A stretch of DNA of 64,000 nucleotides, from positions 58,532 through 122,531 of the forward strand of contig NZ_CANLZM010000015.1 in NCBI RefSeq assembly GCF_947495565.1, in the 5' to 3' direction. The translations under genes and the position numbers were made by a program. This DNA comes from an uncultured Pontibacter sp. (lineage in GTDB: Bacteria; Bacteroidota; Bacteroidia; Cytophagales; Hymenobacteraceae). The notes under the pieces were generated by a model. That model ran no database searches. It had not been told where the DNA came from and worked only from the letters and a program-made list of their open reading frames with translations. The stretch's first letter is position 1. Each line of letters starts with the position of its first letter. Positions 25,149-32,474 of this stretch are shown piece by piece.

Positions 25149-26585
25149 TTATACTTCTGCAGCCGCAAAACTTATCTCCACTTCCTGTTTTTCGCCGGTT
25201 TGTATATCAACAGTAAATAACTGATGGCTGTTGGTGCTGGTAACCCAAAGCTGCCCGTTCAGGAAAATAATATCGTTGGGTTCTTGCAGGCCGTCGGTGA
25301 GGGTATGTACACGTCTTCGCTGCATGTCCAGCACCTTGATTTTGCCATTGTAAGTGTCGGCAATGTATACTTTACTGTCTATTACCTCCAGGCCCACGCA
25401 GTGCTGCAGCAGCGCATCATCAGAGTCTCCGTCTACGTCTCCAAAATCGAACAGGCCTCTGCCGAGCGGTGTGAGCACCATGCCTGTTTCTGTGTTTACA
25501 GTACGTATGGCGCTGGCCTCAGCATCGGCTATGTAGAGCACTGGCCCGCTGATGGCTAGGCCGCTGGGTTGGTTAAAGGCCGCCTCTCGCAGAGGGCCAT
25601 CGGTTAAGGCTTCGCGGCCACTACCGGCAAAGCGGTATACTTGCTCCGTGGCCAGGTCCATGCGCAGGAGTTGGTGGTTGCCGGCGCTGGCTATAAACAT
25701 GCTGTTTTTGTAGATAAGCAAATCCCAAGGGCTGTTTGGGTTAACATGTTCTTCCAGCTTGTCTTGCAGAAAATAATAACCTAACTCGCCAGTGCCTGCT
25801 GCGGTGCTTACCTGCTTAGCCTGCAGGTCTATTTTCCGGATGGCGTTGTTTTTGGCATCAGCCACATAAAGTATGTTTTCATGCAGCGCCATGCCGTGGG
25901 GTTCGTAAAAAGTAGCTTCTGTGTAGTTGCCGTTTTTAAAGCCTTGCTGGCCGCTGCCGATTACCTCCAGCACCTGCCCCTGCTGGTTTAACTTTAATAT
26001 GCGGTTATGGCCGCTGTCGGAGAGGTAAATATTTCCCTCGGCATCATGCACCAGCTTAGACGGAAAGTATAAACCAGCACTTTGCCGCCGCTCATGCTCC
26101 ACGTGGAAACCAATCGGCTCGTGGTTCAGGACTTCCTTGTGCTCCTCCTTCAGCTTCTGGATGTAGGGGCGGACAGTATCATATACACTTTCGCCTGCGT
26201 GCTGGCCTATTACCTTGCCATTAGGGTCTATCAGCACTGTGGTGGGCCAGGCACGAACGCCGTATTGGTTCCAGATTTTATAGTCAGCATCGTTTACCAC
26301 AGGGTGCTCTACCCCAAATTTTCGGATAGCCTGCCGGATTGTCTTGTTCTGTTTTTCGGCATCAAACTTGGCAGAATGTATACCTATCACAACCAATATA
26401 TCAGCGTACTCCTCCTCCAGCCGCTTCAGGTCAGGAACAATGTGTTGGCAGTTAATACACCCAAAAGTCCAGAAGTCGAGCAGCACAATTTTGCCCCGGA
26501 AATCTTTGATAGACCAGTTCCTGTCGGTGTTAAGCCAGCCGTGTTCGGTGTTAATGTCTGGTGCGTTTACGCGTCCGGTAAGCAT
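25149..26585 (-). CDS. NHLRC2-like protein: thioredoxin domain plus NHL beta-propeller
   Basis: A 478-aa cytoplasmic protein with no signal peptide. Residues about 10-150 form a thioredoxin-like domain with redox motif WTFGCINCQH (CINC) and the cis-Pro region VRAWPTTVLIDPNG. Residues about 175-470 are NHL repeats forming a beta-propeller (LSDSGHNRILKLNQQG, VADAKNNAIRKIDLQ, IADAEASAIRTVN, IADTYNGKIKVLDMQ). This layout equals animal NHLRC2 and its bacterial relatives; the biochemical role in bacteria is not established. It could couple a thiol redox centre to a binding propeller. The gene stands alone and ends 5 bp from the convergent DinB-like gene. Confidence 0.92.
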   Translation of the reverse strand: MLTGRVNAPDINTEHGWLNTDRNWSIKDFRGKIVLLDFWTFGCINCQHIVPDLKRLEEEYADILVVIGIHSAKFDAEKQNKTIRQAIRKFGVEHPVVNDADYKIWNQYGVRAWPTTVLIDPNGKVIGQHAGESVYDTVRPYIQKLKEEHKEVLNHEPIGFHVEHERRQSAGLYFPSKLVHDAEGNIYLSDSGHNRILKLNQQGQVLEVIGSGQQGFKNGNYTEATFYEPHGMALHENILYVADAKNNAIRKIDLQAKQVSTAAGTGELGYYFLQDKLEEHVNPNSPWDLLIYKNSMFIASAGNHQLLRMDLATEQVYRFAGSGREALTDGPLREAAFNQPSGLAISGPVLYIADAEASAIRTVNTETGMVLTPLGRGLFDFGDVDGDSDDALLQHCVGLEVIDSKVYIADTYNGKIKVLDMQRRRVHTLTDGLQEPNDIIFLNGQLWVTSTNSHQLFTVDIQTGEKQEVEISFAAAEV

Positions 26586-27109
26586 CGTATAAGTCTGTTT
26601 TTGGTATATGGGTTGCTATAGTTGTTACAGGTTTGGAAGGCGTTTTGTTCTTATAATTGTAGCAATACCGTGTCCAACCACCCCTGCCCCTCAGAGCTAC
26701 GCTCGCTATCTTCGAACTCGCGTTCTCGGTAGTCTAAGGAGGGGAATTATGTAGAAGCTCCGTCAGAAGGGGCTATTGAAAACTGATCCCAGTCTTTCCG
26801 TGGGGGTAGGGGCCCTCGTAAAGAGCGCCTTGTAGATTTCTGGTTTCGCTTCAGCGAATTTGCGACGAAGGAGCAAAGGAAATGTACAAGGCGCGATGCG
26901 GGAAGACGAGGCCTCCCTTAAAGAGGGCCCCTACCCCCGCCTGGAGGAAGCCAAAGCCAGAGGTGAAAAGAGCAGGTTGTAAGGCTAGGGATAAACAGCA
27001 GTTAGCAAGTATAGCTTGGCTCTAGTTGCAGAAAGCAGCGGCAGTTAAAGGCACAAGCGGACGCTTGCACCATATTAAGCACCTTTACCCATAACTCGCA
27101 TAATTATCG
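26586..27109. other. Long intergenic region with a nested hairpin element
   Basis: About 520 bp without a credible gene. It contains a 137-bp nested inverted-repeat element (listed separately), one AAGTATA copy (about 27006), a short palindrome CAAGCG-GA-CGCTTG (about 27055-27070), and the nuoA promoter region at its right end. The strand is unusually C/G-run rich near 26680 and 26800-26940 compared with neighbours. Confidence 0.55.
26802..26938. repeat. Nested hairpin element, possible miniature mobile element
   Basis: Outer arms are a perfect 16-bp inverted repeat (GGGGGTAGGGGCCCTC, 26802-26817 and 26923-26938). Inside is a second pair of 16 bases with one mismatch (GCGCCTTGTAGATTTC, 26825-26840 and 26879-26894), and inside that a small TTCGCT-TC-AGCGAA hairpin. 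The two outer pairs nest on one axis, like a MITE or a long structured RNA. No second copy was seen in the window and no target-site duplication was found by eye. Confidence 0.6.
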
Positions 27110-27117
27110 TAAATTTG
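27110..27117 (+). promoter_or_regulatory. TAnnTTTG -7 element for nuoABC
   Basis: TAAATTTG, 20 bp before the nuoA ATG. No convincing TTG at -33. Confidence 0.5.
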
Positions 27118-27136
27118 CCTAAACAGCTGCAATACA

Positions 27137-27646
27137 ATGGCAGAGAATTATATTTCAGACTTCGGGACCATCCTGCTCTTTCTGGTGGGCGGGGCTATAT
27201 TTGTGATGATCGGGTTACTGACAGCCAGGATTATCCGGCCAAACCGCCCAAACTCAGAGAAACTAACTACTTATGAGTCTGGGGAGGAGCCAATTGGCAA
27301 CGCCTGGGTGCAGTTTAACCCGCGTTTTTACGTGGTGGCGCTTATTTTTATAATTTTTGATGTAGAACTGGCTTTCCTGTTTCCGTGGGCAACAGTGTTT
27401 GGTCGGCGCGAACTGATTGAGGCTACAGACGGTGTATGGGGATGGTTCTCTTTGGTCGAAATGTTCATCTTTATAGGAGTGCTGGTGCTGGGCTTAGCCT
27501 ATGCCTGGGCAAAAGGCCACCTCGACTGGATAAAGCCCAAGCCAGTGCTGCCGCAGAGCCGCTCCAAAATACCGATGGATGTATACCAGCGCGTAAACGA
27601 GCGAAAGTATGAACCACAGAAACCACAGCAGCAGGAAACGGAATAA
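27137..27646 (+). CDS. nuoA: NADH-quinone oxidoreductase subunit A
   Basis: A membrane-arm subunit of respiratory complex I, 169 aa. It has three transmembrane helices (about 9-31, 75-95, 108-130) and the family signature [32 protein letters not shown] at 47-78, with the conserved Cys of the loop replaced by Glu as in many bacteria. The C-terminal tail of about 35 residues is charged and proline/glutamine-rich, longer than in E. coli. nuoB starts 3 bp after the stop, so they are co-translated. Confidence 0.95.
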   Translation: MAENYISDFGTILLFLVGGAIFVMIGLLTARIIRPNRPNSEKLTTYESGEEPIGNAWVQFNPRFYVVALIFIIFDVELAFLFPWATVFGRRELIEATDGVWGWFSLVEMFIFIGVLVLGLAYAWAKGHLDWIKPKPVLPQSRSKIPMDVYQRVNERKYEPQKPQQQETE

Positions 27647-27649
27647 CAG

Positions 27650-28201
27650 ATGGATTTACCACAGGATAAAACTGGCGAAGGCGGTGTAGTGATCACCAAA
27701 CTGGACGACCTGCTGAACTGGGCGCGGCTGACCTCGCTGTTCCCGATGGGGTTTGGCCTGGCCTGCTGTGCCATTGAAATGATGGGCGCTTATGCTTCTG
27801 GCTATGACCTGGACCGGTTTGGCGTGATACCGCGCGCCTCCCCAAGGCAGTCTGATGTGATGATTGTGGCAGGTACGGTTACTTTTAAAATGGCCGATCG
27901 TGTGCGCCGCCTGTATGAGCAAATGCCGGAGCCGCGCTATGTTATCTCAATGGGAAGCTGCTCTAACTGCGGTGGTCCGTACTGGGAGCATGGTTACCAC
28001 GTGGTGAAGGGTGTGGATAGAATTATACCGGTGGATGTGTACGTGCCAGGCTGCCCGCCAAGGCCGGAAGCTTTGATAGGTGGCTTTCTGAAGCTGCAGG
28101 AGATCATCCGAAAGGAAAGTATACGCGCCCCGAGAGCCGTACAACAACTTATGGCCAAGCGTACGGCAGCAGCAGAAGCGGCTAGTCAAGAGAACGCCTA
28201 A
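27650..28201 (+). CDS. nuoB: NADH-quinone oxidoreductase subunit B
   Basis: A 183-aa peripheral-arm subunit that holds the N2 4Fe-4S cluster, the last step before quinone. The ligands are visible: tandem Cys in [10 protein letters not shown] (about 42-43), Cys in [12 protein letters not shown] (about 105) and Cys in [10 protein letters not shown] (about 135). The C-terminal 25 residues are Ala/Arg-rich and variable. It follows nuoA by 3 bp and precedes nuoC by 25 bp. Confidence 0.97.
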   Translation: MDLPQDKTGEGGVVITKLDDLLNWARLTSLFPMGFGLACCAIEMMGAYASGYDLDRFGVIPRASPRQSDVMIVAGTVTFKMADRVRRLYEQMPEPRYVISMGSCSNCGGPYWEHGYHVVKGVDRIIPVDVYVPGCPPRPEALIGGFLKLQEIIRKESIRAPRAVQQLMAKRTAAAEAASQENA

Positions 28202-28226
28202 GTTAATCACTCATTCGCCCAATTTT

Positions 28227-28826
28227 ATGATTTTCGAGGAGCTACAGCAGTTTATACGTGACACCTTTGGCGCAGAGGTTATACTTGAGGCCAAAGCCAA
28301 TGCCCTGCAACCCTACTTGCTGGTGCAGCCGGAGCGCCTGCCAGACATTTGCCTGGAGCTGCACGACAACCCGCAAACCTACTTCGATTTCCTGTCCTGC
28401 CTGACAGGAATGGACAACGGCTCCGAAGCCGGCACCCTGGAGGTAATTTATACTTTATACTCAATCCCGTTTGATCATCACCTGACGCTGAAGGTGCAGG
28501 TGCCGCGCAACAGCACAGCCGAGCAAACTATTCCGCAGGTGCCTACCGTTAGCCACATCTGGCGCACCGCCGACTGGCACGAGCGTGAGGTATTTGATAT
28601 GTTCGGCATTTACTTTAAAGATCACCTCGACATGCGCCGCATCCTCTGTGCCGCCGATTGGGAAGGACATCCGCTCCGCAAGGATTACGTGCTGCAGGAT
28701 TACTACCACGGCATCAAAGTCCCCTTCGACCAGCACAATGAGCTAAACGGTTTCAAAAGCGAGCCGCAGCTGATCATCAAAAGAGAGAACGAGCAGTTTC
28801 CGGATATGCGGGAGAAGCCGGAGTAG
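28227..28826 (+). CDS. nuoC: NADH-quinone oxidoreductase subunit C
   Basis: A 199-aa 30-kDa-type subunit of complex I, kept separate from NuoD (fused in E. coli). WHEREVFDMFGIYFKDH near 112-128 and RRILCAADWEGHPLRKDY near 131-148 are the family blocks. It is the last gene of this transcript: a near-perfect inverted repeat follows the stop, and the next genes run the other way. NuoD is found only 2.1 kb later, so the usual nuoABCD order is interrupted here. Confidence 0.96.
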   Translation: MIFEELQQFIRDTFGAEVILEAKANALQPYLLVQPERLPDICLELHDNPQTYFDFLSCLTGMDNGSEAGTLEVIYTLYSIPFDHHLTLKVQVPRNSTAEQTIPQVPTVSHIWRTADWHEREVFDMFGIYFKDHLDMRRILCAADWEGHPLRKDYVLQDYYHGIKVPFDQHNELNGFKSEPQLIIKRENEQFPDMREKPE

Positions 28827-28854
28827 CACCGGATCCAACAAGCCGCTGAAAACA

Positions 28855-28896
28855 AATAGAGGCCGCCGGTTATATTTCCGGCAGCCTCTATTTTAT
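28855..28896. terminator. Bidirectional terminator between nuoC and the SPFH gene
   Basis: A 15-bp inverted repeat with one G-T wobble (AATAGAGGCCGCCGG, 28855-28869 / CCGGCAGCCTCTATT, 28878-28892), followed by TTATACTT. It sits between convergent genes and should end the nuoABC transcript. Confidence 0.88.
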
Positions 28897-28908
28897 ACTT
28901 GGCTATAC

Positions 28909-29709
28909 TTACTGCACATTCTTGAAAAACGTTGGCGAGTTGCTGTAAAGCGGAGTTTTGCCGTCCCATTTCTCAATAAACTGCTGCTGTATGAGCAGGG
29001 GCGTGAGTGTGCGTTGGCGGAGTTCGTTGGCGCGGGCTTCGGCCTCGGCTTCCACAATCTTTTTGCGGGCTTGAGCCTCGGCTACTTTCAGCTCGTTCTC
29101 TACCTGCAGGGCCTGCTGCACGGCGCGGTTTTTCAGGTTTACGGCACGCACAATCTCGTCTGGGTACTGCAAACCACTGGTCATCTGCTCCAGCTCAAAG
29201 CCCTCTTTTCGTAAGGCGTTGTCTAAAGCAATCTGTACTTTGTCTTCAAAACTTTGGCGGTTTGAGATGATGCTGTCGGTACTATACTTGTTGAACTGAA
29301 TGCGGAAGGCATCGCGGGTGTAGTTAAACAGCGTAGTTTCGGTGATCAGCTCAATATCTTTACGGTACTTGCTGAAGATGCGCGGGCTCTCGCCGGGGCT
29401 TACTCTAAAGGAGATAGTCGGATCAACGGTAAAAACAGAACCGTCTTTGGCGTTAACGGTAAAGGCTGGGTAATCCACCGTCTGCACGAAAGTTGGAAAC
29501 TGAAACACCTCCTCGGTAAATGGGTTGAACCACACACGGCCGGTTACCAGGTTTACGTCCTGCACGCCTTTGTCGGTGCCGTAGAGCTTTACAAGTATGC
29601 CTTCGTGACCTGCATCAATGCGTGTGCAGGATTTCATGGCAGTGATAGAGAAAACAAGTATAAGTATGAAGCTGATACTCCAGGTCAGGAGCTGACGGGC
29701 ATTGTTCAT
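28909..29709 (-). CDS. Prohibitin/SPFH-family membrane protein
   Basis: A 266-aa protein with one N-terminal membrane anchor (about 8-27, LTWSISFILILVFSITA) and an SPFH (band 7) domain (about 30-205), starting RIDAGHEGILVKLYG and including VDPTISFRVSPGE and RDAFRIQFNKYSTDSI. A coiled-coil follows (LQVENELKVAEAQARKKIVEAEAEARAN). This is the prohibitin layout; such proteins form rings at the membrane that control proteases and membrane domains. The small two-span membrane gene lies 3 bp upstream in the same operon. Both run against nuoABC and nuoD. Confidence 0.93.
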   Translation of the reverse strand: MNNARQLLTWSISFILILVFSITAMKSCTRIDAGHEGILVKLYGTDKGVQDVNLVTGRVWFNPFTEEVFQFPTFVQTVDYPAFTVNAKDGSVFTVDPTISFRVSPGESPRIFSKYRKDIELITETTLFNYTRDAFRIQFNKYSTDSIISNRQSFEDKVQIALDNALRKEGFELEQMTSGLQYPDEIVRAVNLKNRAVQQALQVENELKVAEAQARKKIVEAEAEARANELRQRTLTPLLIQQQFIEKWDGKTPLYSNSPTFFKNVQ

Positions 29710-29712
29710 TAG

Positions 29713-29901
29713 TTAGGCTTTAAGTTTGTTGATGGAAAGACGGATGACGAAGAAATTGGCGATGACAAGCACCAGCAGCAGCCCCAGGCCAATAGCTACC
29801 TTCAGGTCGGAAGGTTGGCGCACCAGCGATGCAATTTCTGTAAACGTAAGTATATCGACGAGCAGCAGCAGGCCGAGAAGTATAATGTATGGGAATTTCA
29901 T
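29713..29901 (-). CDS. Small two-span membrane protein
   Basis: A 62-aa protein almost entirely membrane: two hydrophobic helices (about 4-22 IILLGLLLLVDILTFTEIA and 36-54 VAIGLGLLLVLVIANFFVI) joined by a short polar loop (SLVRQPSDLK), with a basic end (SINKLKA). No named family recognised. Its stop is 3 bp before the start of the prohibitin-like gene, so it is probably translated with it and may be a membrane partner. Coding reality is supported by the tight spacing and sensible ATG rather than by homology. Confidence 0.72.
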   Translation of the reverse strand: MKFPYIILLGLLLLVDILTFTEIASLVRQPSDLKVAIGLGLLLVLVIANFFVIRLSINKLKA

Positions 29902-29980
29902 AGGAAGTATATTATAAAAGCAATATAGCGAATTCCTGTGAATTTATAGTTGCTTTGTGCAGGTTAGGTGGAAAGCAAGC

Positions 29981-30066
29981 GCCCTCGCTAGCGCGAGCTT
30001 GCAGCTCGTGCTGTTGTTCTATTGCTTCAGTGGAAGTACGAGCTACAAGCTCGCACTAGCGGGGGC
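29981..30066. repeat. Inverted-repeat element at the 3' side of the AT-rich gene
   Basis: Arms of about 32 bases with roughly four mismatches (29981-30012 and 30035-30066; core GCGAGCTTG-AGCTCGT) and a 22-base loop. The right arm ends on the TAG stop codon of the minus-strand gene at 30066. Bases 30035-30061 recur exactly at 30788-30814. Confidence 0.75.
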
Positions 30067-30584
30067 TAACTTCCATAAGAAGCTCTAATTATTTGATTTA
30101 GCTTTTTGAGTACTCCGCTATTTGCTTCAGATACCTTAGTCCTAAAAGAATAGAAGTCATCTGCTCTTGCACTCAACGGCTTGGTATCATAATATAGAGC
30201 ATGTAATTTTCCATTGATTGACATCAAACCTTTGACTAATTCATCGAAATAGTTAGTTTCTTCTTCATCGAAGTAAATTTTTATCTCTAACAAGTTTTTA
30301 TTAAGATCATTAAGGCTTGGAAAGACTACTGCATCAATAGTTTTAGGGTCAATTTCGCGTGATAGAATTTCATATATAGCTAACTGTTCCCACATTAACT
30401 TTGCTTTTGCATAACTTGAATAAAAGTTGTTTACAGCACTGATTCTATTTTGCTGGAATAAAGTGTGATTTATTTCGACTTTTCTAGATTTTGTATCGAA
30501 GAATCTTTTTATAAAATAACCTATAGCTAGAAGTAATAGAGTTATTTGGCTCCAGTACTCAACAAATAATTTTTCTAAATTCAT
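30066..30584 (-). CDS. AT-rich hypothetical membrane-anchored protein, possibly acquired
   Basis: A 172-aa protein not recognised as any family. It has one N-terminal hydrophobic span (about 12-28, QITLLLLAIGYFIKRFF), then a charged helical body (KVEINHTLFQQNRISAV, AKLMWEQLAIYEILSREID, EIKIYFDEEETNYFDEL), consistent with a membrane-anchored coiled or helical cytoplasmic domain. Base composition is clearly more AT-rich than its neighbours, codon choice differs (many AAA, TTT, TTA), and it carries none of the AAGTATA heptamers that pepper the rest of the window. It is bracketed by exact 27-bp direct repeats (30035-30061 and 30788-30814). Together these suggest lateral gain, perhaps as a small defence or cargo gene, but no function is claimed. 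Confidence 0.72.
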   Translation of the reverse strand: MNLEKLFVEYWSQITLLLLAIGYFIKRFFDTKSRKVEINHTLFQQNRISAVNNFYSSYAKAKLMWEQLAIYEILSREIDPKTIDAVVFPSLNDLNKNLLEIKIYFDEEETNYFDELVKGLMSINGKLHALYYDTKPLSARADDFYSFRTKVSEANSGVLKKLNQIIRASYGS

Positions 30585-30955
30585 ATTGATGGTAATACAT
30601 AAGTAGAACTATTTCAGAAATTATATACTGTAGAAAAATCCTTGGATTTGCCTAAGTCTAAAGTACAAATTACTTTATAAATATATTCAATAAGTATAAT
30701 ATAGATAATTAGATTTTACCAGCTTCCAACAAACCCCTGCTCGTGCCTCTCAAATCACTACGCAGCAATACTTTCAGCTAAAGTAACAGTACGAGCTACA
30801 AGCTCGCACTAGCGCAAGCAGTGCAAAATATTGCCTTGCGTTATAAATCAGTTTTTGAATTAATCTCGTTTCAACAAACCCCTGCACAAATCCCCCTTTT
30901 TTCCGAACTTTGCGGAAGAGGCAACTTTCTAACCTTTTAACTTTCTAACTCGCCT
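30585..30955. other. Intergenic region upstream of nuoD
   Basis: About 370 bp. The left half is AT-rich and continues the foreign-looking composition; it holds one AAGTATA (about 30691). The 27-bp repeat copy is at 30788-30814. A C-rich stretch and a repeated TTTCTAAC/TTTTAAC motif (30924-30950) precede the nuoD start. No clear TAnnTTTG box with correct spacing was found for nuoD. Confidence 0.5.
30788..30814. repeat. 27-bp direct repeat copy
   Basis: An exact copy of 30035-30061 (beginning AGTACGAGCTACAAGCTCG) in the same orientation, 726 bp after the first copy. The pair brackets the AT-rich hypothetical gene. Confidence 0.85.
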
Positions 30956-32161
30956 GTGTCTACGATCTATAAAAACTACCTGCTGCAGTCGGAGCCGAAC
31001 AAGTTCAGCCAGGATGCCCTGAAGGCCGGCGAGATGATCGTAAACATGGGGCCACAGCACCCGAGCACGCACGGCGTACTGCGCCTGGAGGTGGTCACCG
31101 ATGGCGAGATAATACAGGAGGTGGTGCCGCACATCGGCTATCTGCACCGCTGTTTCGAGAAGCACGCCGAGAGCATGGCTTACAACCAGACCATCCCTTA
31201 TGTAGACCGCATGGATTACCTGGCCGCCATGAACTCGGAGCATGTGTGGTGCATGGGCGTGGAGAAGCTGCTGGGCATTACCGATCAGATTCCGAAGCGG
31301 GTGGAGTACATACGCGTGCTGGTAACGGAGCTAAACCGCATCGCCTCGCACTTTGTAGCCATCGGCACCTACGCCATCGATATTGGGGCTTTTACACCTT
31401 TCTTGTGGCTGCTGCGCGATAGGGAGCACATACAGCGCCTGCTGGAGTGGGTGTGCGGCGCGCGCATGCTTTACAATTACATTTGGGTGGGCGGTTTATA
31501 CTATGATTTGCCCATCGGGTTTGAGGAGCGCTGCCGCGAGTTTATTGAGTACCTACAGCCCAAGCTCGACGAGCTGGATACTATACTTCTGAGCAACAAA
31601 ATTTTTATAGACCGAACGGCCAATGTAGGCGTACTGCCGCTGGATGTGGCGATTAACTACGGCTGCTCCGGCCCCATGCTGCGCGGCTCGGGTTTAAAGT
31701 ATGATTTGCGCCGCGTGGACGGCTACAGCGTATACCCGGAGCTGGATTTTGAGGTGCCGATAGGGCAGGGGCTTGCCGGCACCACCGGCGACTGCTGGGA
31801 CCGAAACTATGTCCGTGCGCTGGAGTGCCGCGAGTCTGTAAAGATCATCAGCCAATGCCTGGACCAACTTACCGGCGACTACAAACGCACCCCCGACTTT
31901 GACCCGCAGGCAGCCTGCCCCAAGAAAATACGCATGACCGGTAGCCAGGAGTTATACTTTAGAGGGGAAACTCCGCGTGGCGAGCTGGGCTACTATTTCC
32001 GGACCACCGATAAAAGCGATGTGCCTTTCCGGGCAAAAGGCCGCGCGCCAAGTTTTGTAAACCTTTCCGTACTGCCAGATATTAGCCGGGGCTGCATGGT
32101 AGCCGACCTTATTGCCATCGTCGGCTCTGTGGATATTGTGCTGGGTGAGGTAGATAGGTAA
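30956..32161 (+). CDS. nuoD: NADH-quinone oxidoreductase subunit D
   Basis: The 49-kDa-type quinone-site subunit of complex I, 401 aa. [15 protein letters not shown] near 30-44 is the quinone-binding His loop; [25 protein letters not shown] and the late [27 protein letters not shown] ending are all present. The frame opens with GTG at 30956 (then [10 protein letters not shown]), with no ATG that keeps the N-terminal block, so a GTG start is proposed. Other nuo genes (E to N) do not follow; the next gene runs the opposite way, so the rest of complex I is encoded elsewhere. Confidence 0.96.
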   Translation: MSTIYKNYLLQSEPNKFSQDALKAGEMIVNMGPQHPSTHGVLRLEVVTDGEIIQEVVPHIGYLHRCFEKHAESMAYNQTIPYVDRMDYLAAMNSEHVWCMGVEKLLGITDQIPKRVEYIRVLVTELNRIASHFVAIGTYAIDIGAFTPFLWLLRDREHIQRLLEWVCGARMLYNYIWVGGLYYDLPIGFEERCREFIEYLQPKLDELDTILLSNKIFIDRTANVGVLPLDVAINYGCSGPMLRGSGLKYDLRRVDGYSVYPELDFEVPIGQGLAGTTGDCWDRNYVRALECRESVKIISQCLDQLTGDYKRTPDFDPQAACPKKIRMTGSQELYFRGETPRGELGYYFRTTDKSDVPFRAKGRAPSFVNLSVLPDISRGCMVADLIAIVGSVDIVLGEVDR

Positions 32162-32444
32162 GGGTAGTTATACTTGCTACTCACTGGCGCAAGCATCCGC
32201 TTGAGCCTTTGCTGCTGCCACTTTAAATCAGCGAATATTAGTAACTGCCGTTCATCTCCCTTTGAAGCGGGTAAGGGGATGATAATCGTTTTCAGAACTT
32301 AACCTGATGCTTCTGGCCTCAGTGAAGTCGGAGACTTTACATCATAGTTAGGTCACGAGTCAGGAGACTCGCGCCAGAAATAAACAGCGTGTTGGAGAAA
32401 ATCCTATTCATCCTCTTATCCTGCAAATCCAGATTCAGACAAAA
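32162..32444. other. Intergenic region with short palindromes
   Basis: About 280 bp downstream of nuoD with no credible gene. It contains one TATACTT (about 32168), the palindrome CAAGC-ATCC-GCTTG (about 32188) and CACGAGTC-AGGA-GACTCGCGCCAG (about 32353), both similar to short palindromes in other intergenic regions of this window. Confidence 0.5.
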
Positions 32445-32469
32445 AAAGCCTGCTTCATCAGCAGGCTTT
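32445..32469 (-). terminator. Terminator of the lutB-like gene
   Basis: AAAGCCTGCT-loop-AGCAGGCTTT; on the minus strand the stem is followed by TTTTTTT. Confidence 0.9.
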
Positions 32470-32474
32470 ATACT

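Noticed and set aside
26586-27136. tRNA or riboswitch in the long region before nuoA
   Set aside because: No cloverleaf, T-loop (GTTCRA) or known riboswitch core could be recognised; only the nested hairpin is clear.
30066-30584. AT-rich orphan as a known defence gene
   Set aside because: It looks foreign and membrane-anchored, but no nuclease, toxin or STAND motif is visible, so no defence role is claimed.
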